Below, piece after piece: positions 34,290 through 44,755 of a DNA stretch of 64,000 nt (position 1 is the stretch's first letter; each line of letters starts with the position of its first letter). This DNA is from Ilyonectria destructans (Eukaryota; Ascomycota; Sordariomycetes; Hypocreales; Nectriaceae), in assembly GCA_020740775.1 (NCBI GenBank), contig JAHEWK010000027.1:452402-516401 (forward strand), given 5' to 3'. Made by a program: the position numbers and the translations under genes. The notes under the pieces are model-generated. The model saw only the letters and a program-made list of their open reading frames with translations. It was not told the origin of the DNA and did no database searches.

Positions 34290-36390
34290 CGGACGGAACA
34301 AATGAGGGGGTGTGTGCGCTCAGGAGTGTATGCACCTTACCCTTTTCAACAAAAAAGAGTCTCCTTGTTAGGTTCGTGACTGTGAGTCACAAAGAACTGC
34401 CCCGCAAGGGTCTTGCCAGTCAGGAACCACAGACGTGTCTCCCTCTTTACGAGTCATGCCGCGGTGGAAATGCGGTACGTCGGGCACTGCTGTTGCGTGG
34501 TAGGCTAGTGTAGACCTTGGATGAAGAAAGGGTAAACGACCGGCCTCATACAATCTACGCACCGTTCACCGCCGTCGACCAAGACTGCTTGTTGTGCACT
34601 AGAACTAGACACTAGGCATAAGACACCAGGCATGAAACTCTGGGCACAGAATGCCACAGAGTGCTGAGAGCACCGCATATGAGGATCGCCGTTGCAACGA
34701 GATACACACTTGGCTGACCGTCGTCTCTGGTTCTTTCGATCAGCCTTGGTAGCATTCCTGGCAACTCCTAGTATTCCCCATGCGAAGTCTGCCGCTTGAC
34801 CTCACCGTCCAAAGCTGGACTGGTCTGAACCGATCTGCCAGTTTCTGTTCGGTGGTGGAGATCAAAACATGACGCCCAGGAGGGTGGCGACTAAGGCAAC
34901 GAAAACGAACCCAAGCCCAGAAGTGATCGGCCTCCTACAGATCTCCAAGTCGCTTGTCAACTGCGAACAGGAAAAGCCCATCGCCGTCTTCGACACCGGG
35001 AGTGCAACTAGCGTGTGTGTCCGGACAAGCACGCATTGTGGACACTCGGAATCCTTTGTTTGAACAATCGTTGAGATGGCGCGACGGAACACAAGTTGTG
35101 CCGTTGCACGCCTCGCCCGTACTGGCACAGAAGCGGCGATTACAACGGCCGATCACGGCGCAACCTCGCGGAAAGCTTGTCACAAACGACTTGTTCCACT
35201 GTTGTTGATCCACTCAAACGCGACAAAATGTAGCTTCCTGAGAGCCCCCAAAAAAGGTGCCTTCTTGTGTAGTGCGGGGTGTATGTGAATGAAGAGTTCG
35301 GTTTAGACTTTTGGCATGTTTCGAGCTTTGTGGTGTGTGTTGTTTGTTTGATGTTTTTTAGGGTGTGTCGTTTGGTGTGTGTTGTTTGACGTGTGTCGTT
35401 TGACGTGTGTCGTTTGACGTGTGTTCGTCGTCGTCCATCGTCCGTCGTTCCCCACCTTGTCGAAAACGTGCGGACACAAGACAAGAAATGTTCGCCATGA
35501 CACTCGCGTAACAAAAGCACACTGATACACGTCCGGGCCCACCGCATGAACCTGACAGAGTTCACTGTCGTGGGGGTCGACAACGTGAGGGCAAAAGTGC
35601 TCTGCCATCTGCGCAACGCAGACAGACTAGCTCGGGCTAAGATGCGGAAAGTTTAACAGCGCCAGACATTGTGGAGGAGTCGGAGACACTGAGGGGCATT
35701 TCGCAGAAGGATCGTCCAGGATAAACCAAGAAGAACAAGGGGAGAGAGCAAAAGAACGAAACCCGGGACTGGAAGGAAGAGAGGTGGGGTGTGTGAAGTG
35801 ATGCTAGCGCTGAGAGCAGTGACTCTCCTGCCAGAAGCCGGACGAGATGGAGATGACAGACAGAGAAACGTGGGTAATCGTACCCCGTTCATACACACGC
35901 CCAACGACGAGAACATGTGCAGAAACATCGGACGATGAAGGTGTAGGGCATTGCGGGGCCCTGCAAGGCATGACGAGACGCGACAAGACATTTTCAGACA
36001 TTTGAAGATACGACACGGAGACACTCGAAGACACACGGAGACACGACAAGACGCTACAAGACACTACAAGACAACACAAGACGCTACAAGGTACAATGGA
36101 CAGACTGCAGGCAGCCAGACACCGACACTGAACTCGCGTACATGTGCGTCATTGTACACCACGGTACTGCAAAGTATCAGACGTCGCCCGGATCCGAACT
36201 TTGTCTTTCTCGTCTCACGCGAGAACGAGGTAAGTTTTGGGAAGGTAGCTCAACTGTTTCCCAAGAAGGTCGCGTTCCACCTAGTTCGTTCTTCTCCTGT
36301 AGGCCTTACGTATGTGGCTGCGACATGTTCGACCGACATATATCACAGCTTGCAGAAGTGTAACGCAAACGCAACGCAGAGTTCGAACGG
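34290..36390. repeat. Longest DR1 dispersed-repeat copy
   Basis: The most complete copy of the mosaic family seen at 7.2, 8.1, 17.8, 18.5-20.1, 20.2, 21.0-22.9 and 25.2 kb. Its blocks in order are TTTTCAACAAAAAAGAGTCT (34,345), a TCAACTGCGAACAGG segment (34,957), GAGATGGCGCGACGGAACAC (35,073), AAGCTTGTCACAAACGACTT (35,176), GTGTGTCGTTTG repeats (35,330-35,420), GGGCCCACCGCATGAACC (35,536), GAAGCCGGACGAGATGGAGA (35,835), an ACAAGACGCT ladder (36,040-36,090) and CACGCGAGAACGAGGTAAG (36,217). No intact ORF exceeds about 150 codons. One frame at 34,869-35,063 reads through a VFDTGSA motif. Confidence 0.7.
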
Positions 36391-36775
36391 GCGACATCAG
36401 TAAGGAACGAAGAGGTCGAGCCTTGTGTTTGGGTTTGCGTTTGCACGGCAGAGGATGAGCATACCGCGTTCAAGTCCGGTATTTTGGCTTTGCGACGTTT
36501 GACTCTGCAACGCTCGACTTCACGACAGGTGTGATTCGGAGTACACTCTACTATGCTCACGGGTATAAAGAGCGAAGAAGCTCGCCTCCTTGAGCTGCAT
36601 CAAGTTCTGGCAGACACATTCACATACACATCACCTTGCTGATTGAAGATGCGACTGGACTTCGATCGCACGCTCACTTCATTGGGATCTGATCCGGCTG
36701 TCTTGCTGGTACAGTACTGCTTTTCTTTTTCTTTCTTTGAGCCTGGAGACGTTCGCCTCTTACTCTTTTGCCCTC
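36390..36775. other. Gene-less stretch
   Basis: I see no domain. A TATAAAGAG sequence at about 36,564 is followed by an ATG at 36,643, but the resulting ORF runs straight into a minisatellite. Confidence 0.4.
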
Positions 36776-36784
36776 TCTCTGCTC

Positions 36785-37015
36785 CCTCCCTTCTTCACTT
36801 CCCTCCCTTCCCTCCCTTCCCTCACTTCCCTCACTTCCCTCACTTCCCTCTCTTCCCTCACTTCCCTCACTTCCCCCCCTTCCCTCACTTCCCTCACTTC
36901 CCCCCCTTCCCTCACTTCCCTCACTTCCCCCCCTTCCCTCACTTCCCTCACTTCCCCCTCTTCCCTCACTTCCCTCACTTCCCCCCCTTCCCTCACTCCC
37001 CCCCCCCCCCCCCTC
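36785..37015. repeat. 9-bp CACTTCCCT minisatellite and poly-C run
   Basis: About 22 copies of CACTTCCCT or CCCTTCCCT, ending in a poly-C run at 36,998-37,013. All three frames are open in each direction, so the ORFs here are artefacts. Confidence 0.9.
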
Positions 37016-37840
37016 CAAACCCATCCTCACTGTCGGTTTTCACTCCACTGACGCCCCCAAGTACTCTTGTTCGGTAACCCTGTTCCTTATCTTCGGCCGC
37101 TTATACACAGAAGTGGTCATGACGAGACATCTGAAGACACCTGAGCGAGGTATGTACTCACCCTTGCGAGTTTCAGCGTACTAACGCAGAGGCTTGAGAA
37201 GACAGGTCCCCGCAGAACATAAGACGAGACAACTGTGGTGGCATTAACAAGAGCGCGACATCATTCTTCTCCCGTCATCCTGCAGCTCACCTGCTCAACC
37301 ATCCTCGGAAAGCCGGTCGGTGCACATGAAACATGGTACGTTGTCTACAAGGCTCAGTTGTCCTGATTATGCTAACAGTACGTCGGTCGCTGCGGAGGAA
37401 ACTTCAGTGACCGAGTTGCAACGCAACATAGCATGACTTGAACTTGTACATTCGGCATGTTGTCTTCCAGTCGACATATCGTCTCCCCATCTGCTTGAGT
37501 CGTAGGTGCTGCACCATCGTCTGTCTTTAGGAAGATGAGTTCAACTCCGGGCTCTATAGCACTCTCTACAGAATGCACCCGTCTCAATCTCGGCATGCTT
37601 ACTAGCTAAGGATGTGGCAATACGGGGAACAATGAACAGGTTCCCTCAGGCTGAGGCCCCTAGTCGAAGAGACTCACAGGGCTCTCGAGAGCGAAGATGA
37701 CAAGAGTACGCAGGCGAGCGGCTCAGTCCATCTTTTCAGCGATTATCAGTCGCTGACCGAGATGGGATCTCGGGTATCGGGGAAGAAGGGACTGCACGCC
37801 TACTGGACAAAAGTTCGTGATGCCTTTCAACAAGAGGCGG
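37015..37840. other. Gene-less stretch
   Basis: Only short ORFs without motifs are present, for example 37,372-37,596 on minus. Confidence 0.45.
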
Positions 37841-37844
37841 ATCG

Positions 37845-38150
37845 GAGTGTCGCGGCAACATACAGCTGTTGGCAACAGCGCCCAGCACCATGAAGCATAC
37901 GGATATGGCGGCTAGTCGGCGGTGATGCCCTAATCGGGACTGTGAAAATGCGCAAAGCTGCTTCTGTCTCGAGCGGGGTTGACGATGTGTACGCCTATCG
38001 TTGCGTCCAATCGGGACTGTGAAAATGCGCAAGCTGCTTCTGTCTCGGATGGGTTGACGACGTGTACCCCATGACTGACAACGCCCATCCGTATGCTCCA
38101 TGGTGCTGGGCGCTGTTGCCAACAGCTTCATGTTGGCGCACACTCTTACA
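37845..38150. mobile_element. Foldback element with about 60-bp inverted arms
   Basis: The left arm includes CTGTTGGCAACAGCGCCCAG (37,867) and continues through CACCATGAAGCATACGGAT. The right arm at 38,087-38,130 is its reverse complement with one mismatch over about 40 bases, and a looser match extends outward to a GAGTGT/ACACTC pair. Inside lies a direct duplication of about 65 bp beginning AATCGGGACTGTGAAAATGC (37,932 and 38,009). No coding capacity. Confidence 0.7.
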
Positions 38151-38339
38151 GCTGTTTGGGGAGGGGGGATAGGGGACGAGGATGGGAGACTTGAGTGGCG
38201 GCTTTGTTTGTGGATGGCGAGGAAATAGATGACGCCGGGTGACGCGTGCTTGAAGCTTGATTATTCAAGGCACCCACATGGACGAAGGAGAGAGGAAGAG
38301 GGCGATAAGAGAGGGATGATGAGTGAAGGCAAAATTTCT

Positions 38340-38720
38340 GACGAAAAAAAAAAAAAAAAAAAAAAAGAAATCGAGGAAAAAAGGACAAGATAAAGAAAAA
38401 GGACAAAAAAAGACAAAAGACAAGAAAAAAGAAAGAAGAAGGGACAAGAAGAAGGGACAAGGAAAAAAAAAACAGAAAAAGACCCAAAAAAAAAGACAAA
38501 AAAAAAAGGAAAAAGGAAAAAGGAAAACTAAGGGAGAAGAGAAAAGTAACCAGGGAAGAAAATGAAGTGAATGAAAGAAAGAAAAGCAATGGCAACACCA
38601 AACCACCAACACCAATACCAACTCCCACACATACACACACACATACACACCCCAAAAAAAAAAAAAAAAAAAAAGGAAAGAAAAGCGAGGGAAACATGGA
38701 GATACAGAGAATCCCCCATA
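38340..38720. repeat. A-rich low-complexity tract
   Basis: Poly-A runs at 38,343-38,364 and 38,655-38,674 bracket GAAAAAGGAC-type repeats. The long Phe-rich minus-strand ORF at 38,146-38,766 is read out of this tract and is not a gene. Confidence 0.85.
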
Positions 38721-39041
38721 CGGAAAACGACAAATCGGGATTCACAACAACAATCTGCCCCATCATTCGGTAATTGCGGGCTGAGTCGTGCGCTGTGCAA
38801 GTCTACACAACAGGAGAATAGTTGCTCGTACGGTGGAGCGTGGCGCGTATGCAACCGACAACTCGCACGATGACAGATTCCCACCCACCTTGAAGCTTTT
38901 CCCGTGGGGTCCCGGGCTAATGGGGTTGAAGGCGCAACGAGGGGTAGAGCGCGATCTACGATTCGACTCGCTCGTTTACTGGGCCAAACGCGTCTTCCGA
39001 CAACACGCCGGATTTACCACCTAACGCAGTCGCCTTGACTC
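38720..39041. other. 3' flank of Helitron copy A
   Basis: No gene. The Helitron 3' terminus (hairpin plus CTRR) should lie here if it is intact, but I could not identify it with confidence. Confidence 0.3.
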
Positions 39042-42000
39042 TTAAGAATCGTCATCAAACCAGCGCAACGCCTCCTGAACCGTCCTGTCGCTCAGTTCCT
39101 CCAGTCTCGCCTGCGCCGCAGTCATTTCTTCGGGGACCCTGTTGCCCACCAGGTCTCTCTCCCGCACCTTGGACACAAGCATGATGCCGTCCAGCGTCCG
39201 GCAACGTGACAGCTGCACGTACAGGCTGTACGGGTCGCATTGCGAGGGGACGACGCGTCCGTCGACGTTTGTCGTCCGCGTCCCTCGCAGCTCTAGAGCT
39301 ACGTGCTCCAGCGTCCTGCCCTGCACTTTGTAGTCTGTGCACGCAAAAGCCGCTGCGCACGGCAGACCCTTTCGGCTGACATCGTTCTTCTGCCACGGCC
39401 GCTTCTGCTGGCATTGTATCTTCACGCTCATCGGCGTCAGGAGGATTCGTGCCTGGCGGCATCCCCACGAATTGGACATCTTTAGTTGTCTCCGACTCCA
39501 GGATTATCCCCGCCGGCTGCCCGAAGTAGATCGTCATGTCGGCCGAGATCCGATGCCCCGGGTACGCCTTGTCGACAATGACCTCCACCGCCGAGTAGCT
39601 GGCACCGTTCACCAGCTTCAGCCCCTGATGCGTATTGTGGTTCACAACGACGGGCATCCCCGGCACGGACATGAAGACGGCCGGCACCGGTATCGCACTG
39701 TCGTCGCCCTGGTTCAGAATCATGATGGCTTCTTCCTCGGTCGGCAGGCCGTCCTTCCATTTGTGCTCGGATATGAAGATTCGCATCATCGACCGCTGCT
39801 GGATCTGGAACGCCAATGTGGCCTCCATGTTCAGGTTCCACCGATTCCTATTCAACGGCGTCACCACGGTGACGCCCGTCTCCCACGGGATCCTTCTATC
39901 CTCCCGATAGCACCTTGAGTTGAGAAGGTCCAAATCCGTCCGGTCCTGCACGCCCGATCGAATTCGTTTCAGCAGCCTCTGCAATTCCGCATCTCCGGCG
40001 GCGCGCACTTGCTCGTTCAGCATGATGACCGTCGTGAACTTCTTCCACAGCGCGTGCGCCTTGTCGTGCTGGTGCCGTTGCTCGGCCTTGAACGAGTTGT
40101 CTTCGTCCCACGAGACGGCCACACTTGGAAGGAGGATCGATCTCTCCTGTACGGGACGGAATTGGTGGAAGTCTCCGTAGAAAAGGACGATGGGGATCCC
40201 CGCCAAAGTCCTGCTGCGATCCGCGGAGCCGGCAGAGCTGCTCGTTCGCCGCGTGTAGCGTCCGAGCTCCCAGCATGCTCACCTCGTCGATGACTAGCAC
40301 GTCTTTCTCCTGCTAGTCCATCCGAGACTGGCCATGGACAAATCGCTCCGCCTGTTTCGGCAGGCGCACACCGTCGAGATCTTTGGCCATGTTCGCGCCT
40401 GCCGCATGATCTTTCGAGAACCCGCAAGCAGAGTGGATCGTGATGCCGTTGATCCGCGCTGCTGCGGTACCTGACGTCGCCGTTATTAGTAGACGGTTCG
40501 AAAGGCCCTTTGCCGCGAAGAGCTCGACGAGTGCCTCGATGACTCGTGTCTTGCCAGTTCCGCCCTCTCCACCGACGAACTGGCAGAGCTGACCGACGTC
40601 GCCTTTCTCGCTGTGTCGTATCAGATCGAGCTGGCGGTAAATGATGAGGAAGGCGATCGCCTGCCTCTTGTTCAGCGTGAGCCGCGCTACCAGGGCCTTG
40701 CCCGCCTCGAGGAAGGAGGTCGAGGCACCAAAGTGGATTTCCATTCCGGCGCTTGCTCTCGCTTCCGTCTCCTCGGAGTCCGTCGCCGTCATTTGGATGT
40801 CCTCTTCTCCGAAGCCAGTGTGCACACTCCGCACGGCCGCGCAGAGATCAGTCACCTGCGTCACGGCCACGCTTTGTATGCCCTGTATCATCTTCTCCCT
40901 CTCCTTGGACGCACAGATTTGCTGCGACTTTATAGCCCTAATCTGATCCTGCGGTGGTATGGCGGCCCCAGATAATTTGCTCCCGGGCGTGTTTATCCGT
41001 CTTGGCCCCAGTTCGGGTATTATGGTGCCCTGGAGCTCACCACACGAGGACAGGGCCGATTGCTGAAAGCGGCAGAGTTGCTGCATCATTGTCGTGAGCT
41101 CCTGTGAGCCGGCCGTGATTTGGCTCGCTTCGATTGCACTTCTGACGACGTCGATCAGTCGCATTATGTTTCCGGTGCTGTCTGCCCGGTAAGCAGATGT
41201 GGGCTCTTCACCCGCCTCCCCCACGCCATCCTCGTCGCCATATACGCCCGTGAAGTCACCGTCGCCGGATGAGGCTGCCCATTGCTTGGCGTCACGTTTT
41301 GCATCTTCGGCCGACCGTCGGAGTAGTTGCACGTTGTCGACGAGACATGATATTCTCGGAGTTAGCTCCACTCGTGCCTGCGCCCAAATTCTATTGATGT
41401 CGCCGCTTGATTCGCTCAAGAAAGACTCCCACGGCACGAACAGCGCAAGGTGCTGCACAGCTGCCCTTCAACGTCGAAGTTAGCCTCTTTAACACGGCCT
41501 TCCTGCTCCGTCAGCGTCAGACGCACCTCCGATAGCACGACCCTTCCTCGTCTTCGTCGAAATCCTTGCTTAAATACCCGTCGAGGCAGACAGTGGCTTG
41601 CTTGCCCAGCCGTCTGAGCACCTGCACCCAACGTCTTCCTGGAGCCCACCCGCTCTCGAATGGTACCTCTCCCCAGGTGGCGGGCCTCTCGTCCCTGTCG
41701 TTGCGCTTGAGCCTGACCAGGGACGCATAGTCGTAGAGACACGGCCTCGCAGGACATCTCCCCGGTGACAATATGCCTCGACCCGACAAATTCTTTGGCC
41801 TGCTTCTTCAACAAGTATTGACTCGTCCACGGAACCGTCTGCGGTTGCTCCGCCGCTTTCTTGTCGGAGATGCTGCCATTGTCGGAAGACCTGCCAGTAG
41901 AGCAACGACACGTTCAGGAACGCCCAGGCACTGCTGTTCGTCAATTCAGTCGAGTATCCCAGGACGTCCGCGACGACCTCGACCTGCGATAACGGCCGCT

Positions 42001-43970
42001 CCGTAAACACGCGGTTCGCCACCTTCATCAAGAACTGTCGCGTCTTGTTCTGGCTGCCATCGTCACCGGCATCATTGTCCCCACGAGCCTCCCCGCTGTC
42101 GGCAGTTCCGGCTCCTTCTCTGACAGGTAAGAGTTCTGCCGCGGCGGCTGCGCGCTTCCACACCGGGTCCTCTACCTTGGTCGCGTAATTCGTGACATCA
42201 TAGACGAGGGCCATGGTCTTGCGCTGCGTGGCAATAAAAGAGATGTCGTGGTTGTGTCGGAGCCCCACGGCCACGGCCTTATTCCACCGATTCACCATGC
42301 TGTGCGACCTCCGAATCCGTAGCACTCCGTCCGCCATGAATTCCGTCTTCTCGACTAGTCTCCATGGCGCCTTGAAACGACACAGGTCGCTCTTCGGCCC
42401 CTTTTTGGCCAGCGAGTACTTGACACACGTAGGGCTATGAGTGTGGATCTGTGTTGCACCGGCACAGAAATTGGCTTCGTCGTCAAATGAGGCTGAAAAT
42501 CGCTGGTCGTCGTGCAGCAGCTGCGATATGTCCGATGTCACCGATCGCTCTGCCTGAATTGCACAGAAACCTTCCTGGTCCAGATCCTGCCTTGGTCGTC
42601 AGCTTCGTCGCGCTCGACTGATAAGGGACGGTTTACGGTCGACCTCTTGCCCCCTCTCCTCAAAAAACATACCTCGGAAAAGACTGTCGACATATTGGAT
42701 GATGCGATCTCGGTATGCCGCTTGGTCCTTGGCGTCGGTGTCGGCGAGCATCGAAGTCAGATGCGCGTTTCCGTGCAGCCAGAGCAGTCCATGAACATGA
42801 AGCGCCCCTCGTTCGTTGACCGTCTCTGCTTCAACAGTCCTACCTCGCAAATCGGTGGCCTTTCCCGCTCCGAGTATGGCCTCTTCAACCAATCGTGGCC
42901 CTCCAACTCCAAATGGGAACAGGGTGGGGAACGTCTTAGCGAAGAACGAGGTCTCAAACGAATCGGCAAATTCGTCGCCACGCGAAACTTGGATGTACGG
43001 CTCACAGCCGTGCCCTTGCACCCCCTCCGCCGAGGAACCGACCCACGTTCTCGGGACTGCACTGCCATCACCAGCACCTTCCCCCCCGATGGCGTCGCAA
43101 GCAAAGCGCAATTTCTCGACGTCCTCTACATCCGGCGGTCCGTCCAGCGCAAACATGCCAGAGGAGGTCACCTCATTGATCGCTTTCGCAGCATGATCGG
43201 GCATAACGTCACTTCCACCCGGGACCTCGTCTTCTTCGTCTCCCCCGGCTCCCTGAGCCTGGCCGCCCGTCGCGTCTTGTCCCTCGTTGAGCAGAGCCAT
43301 GATCTCCTCGATCTTCCATGGCCCGCTCCACGGGCGGCACAACTTGCGTCGTTCGTGTCTTCTCCCACGCCGACGGCTCATTTCGCTCCATGCGATCGTA
43401 CACCAACGACGACACCCCGTGTAGCGGCGCACCCCAGCTCTCCATCTCTGCCGTGTCGATCTCGATCTCAGCATACTGTGGATTGTTCTTCTGCAGCCAG
43501 ACAAGGGCCCTCTCGACCACTCGCCGCCTTACCGACAAGAGACTCGACAGGTCGCTCGGCGCCGGCTTCTCCGCGCCCTGCCACGAAACGTGGATCTCGT
43601 CCATGACTTTCAAAAGGGGGTGCGGGAGCACCTTGGTGGCCAGTTCCTGCACATTGTTCGGGAACACTGTGATGTGGCCTTTGACGTGCCTCGGATACCT
43701 CACGGCCTGCCTGTGGCCGCCCGGAATGCTATACCTCGTCACGAAGCCGTAACACGAATTCAGCGCGATGAGCTTCTCCTCGACCAGCGTCAGACCCTTG
43801 AGCTCGTCGGGAAACATGTGCTCACGGCCAAGGCCGCTGTGAAGTTGAGCCGCTGGCGACAGGCTCCCATGCACCAGGAAACGTACACACTCCGCACAGG
43901 AAAGCAGCGCCGGCATGAAAACGGCGATCGATCGCCCTTCGGGACGCAGCTCGACAGCCACTGGTCCCAC
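39042..43970 (-). pseudogene. Helitron A Rep-helicase, broken frames
   Basis: The frame is split into at least six pieces. 43,970-43,209 carries the VRRRVVERALVWLQKN block. 43,504-42,599 carries SFFAKTFPTLFPFGVGG and ERGALHVHGLLWLHG, where HVHG resembles the Rep HUH motif. 42,541-41,570 carries PTCVKYS, HDISFIATQRKTMALVYDV and NYATK, the likely Tyr-containing Rep motif. 41,458-40,313 carries the helicase start with Walker A GGEGGTGKT, and is cut by TAG at 40,315-40,313 where copies B and C have Trp. 40,300-39,055 continues through IDEVSMLGAR, with a frameshift near 40,205, and GDFHQFRP. The end, 39,479-39,042 after another frameshift, has YKVQGRTL and YVQLSRCRTLDG. Intact proteins of this family nick, unwind and move Helitron DNA by rolling-circle transposition. 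Confidence 0.8.
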
Positions 43971-44330
43971 GTCACTTCTCTCAACTCTTTCCCCGCACGC
44001 TTACGGTAGCACAACATGCAAGTCCGTATTGGCAAGCTGCTCGCGTCGTGGAACGCATTGTAAAAGGCCCGCGCCGTCGACACCTTTCTCTCGTGTGGTA
44101 TTGGTGCACACCAAGTCTCCTTGTTGGACAGGCTCTCCTTCACGGCAAACTCCTCCTCCAAGGAGCGCAAGACGCTGGCCAAATCTTCCGCTTGCAGTTC
44201 TCGCCTCCTCTGCCTCCGGATCCCAGTTCGGATCCGTTTCACAGGGGGCTGCTCTCTCCTGGAATAGCAGGTTCTATGCCGCCCGACCAGCGTCGACTCC
44301 ATGACCTCGTCTCGCCTTGACAGATCTGCT
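39042..44330 (-). mobile_element. Helitron copy A (Rep/helicase), decayed
   Basis: Leftmost of three head-to-tail Helitron copies. Reading leftward it holds a Cys-rich N-terminal region (CMLCYRKR), the block NNVQELATKVLPHPL to SVRRRVVERALVWL, a Helitron-like N-terminal region with PTLFPFG, a Rep-type HVHG motif, a PTCVKYS to NYATK block and a PIF1-type helicase. It lacks the first part of the N-terminus present in copy C. Its right edge is fused to the truncated 3' part of copy B between 44,318 and 44,465. Confidence 0.8.
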
Positions 44331-44755
44331 TCTCCAGAAGCAGCTCGGCGCAGTGGTCGTGGCAGCGACCATTCCGCTAAATGGGCATCCCCCGCTGCAC
44401 CCTCTATCTCCCTGGGCCGGATGGCTCGCACGGGACACGGGCCAACATCGTCACTTCGAGGCCTTGACCTGGTTATAGGCCTTCCGCGCCGATGCTCGGA
44501 TAAGAAGATCCGCACCATCGACCGCTGCTGGATCTGGAACGACAAGGTCGCCTCCATGTTCAGCGTCACCACAGTGATGCCCGTTTCCCACGGGATCCAC
44601 CTGCCTTTCCGGTAGCATCTCGATTTGAGGAGGTCCGAATCCGTGCGGTCTTGCACGGCCGACCGGATCCGCTTTAGCAGTCTCTGCAATTCCGCATCTC
44701 CGGCGGCGCGCACTTGTTCGTCCAGCATGACGACCGTCGTGAACTTCTTCCACAA
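43790..44755 (-). pseudogene. Chimeric ORF joining Helitron B helicase to Helitron A N-terminus
   Basis: One open frame starts in the helicase of copy B (KKFTTVVMLDEQVRAAGDAE, 44,755-44,480) and ends in the N-terminal Cys-rich part of copy A (RQRRRELQAEDLASVL, CMLCYRKR). The junction lies between 44,318 and 44,465. It is a by-product of a deletion or insertion fusing two elements and is not a functional gene. Confidence 0.75.

Noticed and set aside
36643..37184. Overlapping ORFs in the CACTTCCCT array, including Gly/Glu/Ser repeats on minus
   Set aside because: A 9-bp repeat keeps all frames open; there is no independent coding evidence.
38146..38766. 206-codon Phe-rich ORF on minus resembling a membrane protein
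   Set aside because: It follows from poly-A runs on the plus strand and has no charged loops or motif.
42512..43606. 364-codon ORF on plus across Helitron copy A
   Set aside because: It is the antisense shadow of the minus-strand Rep region, which carries the recognisable motifs.
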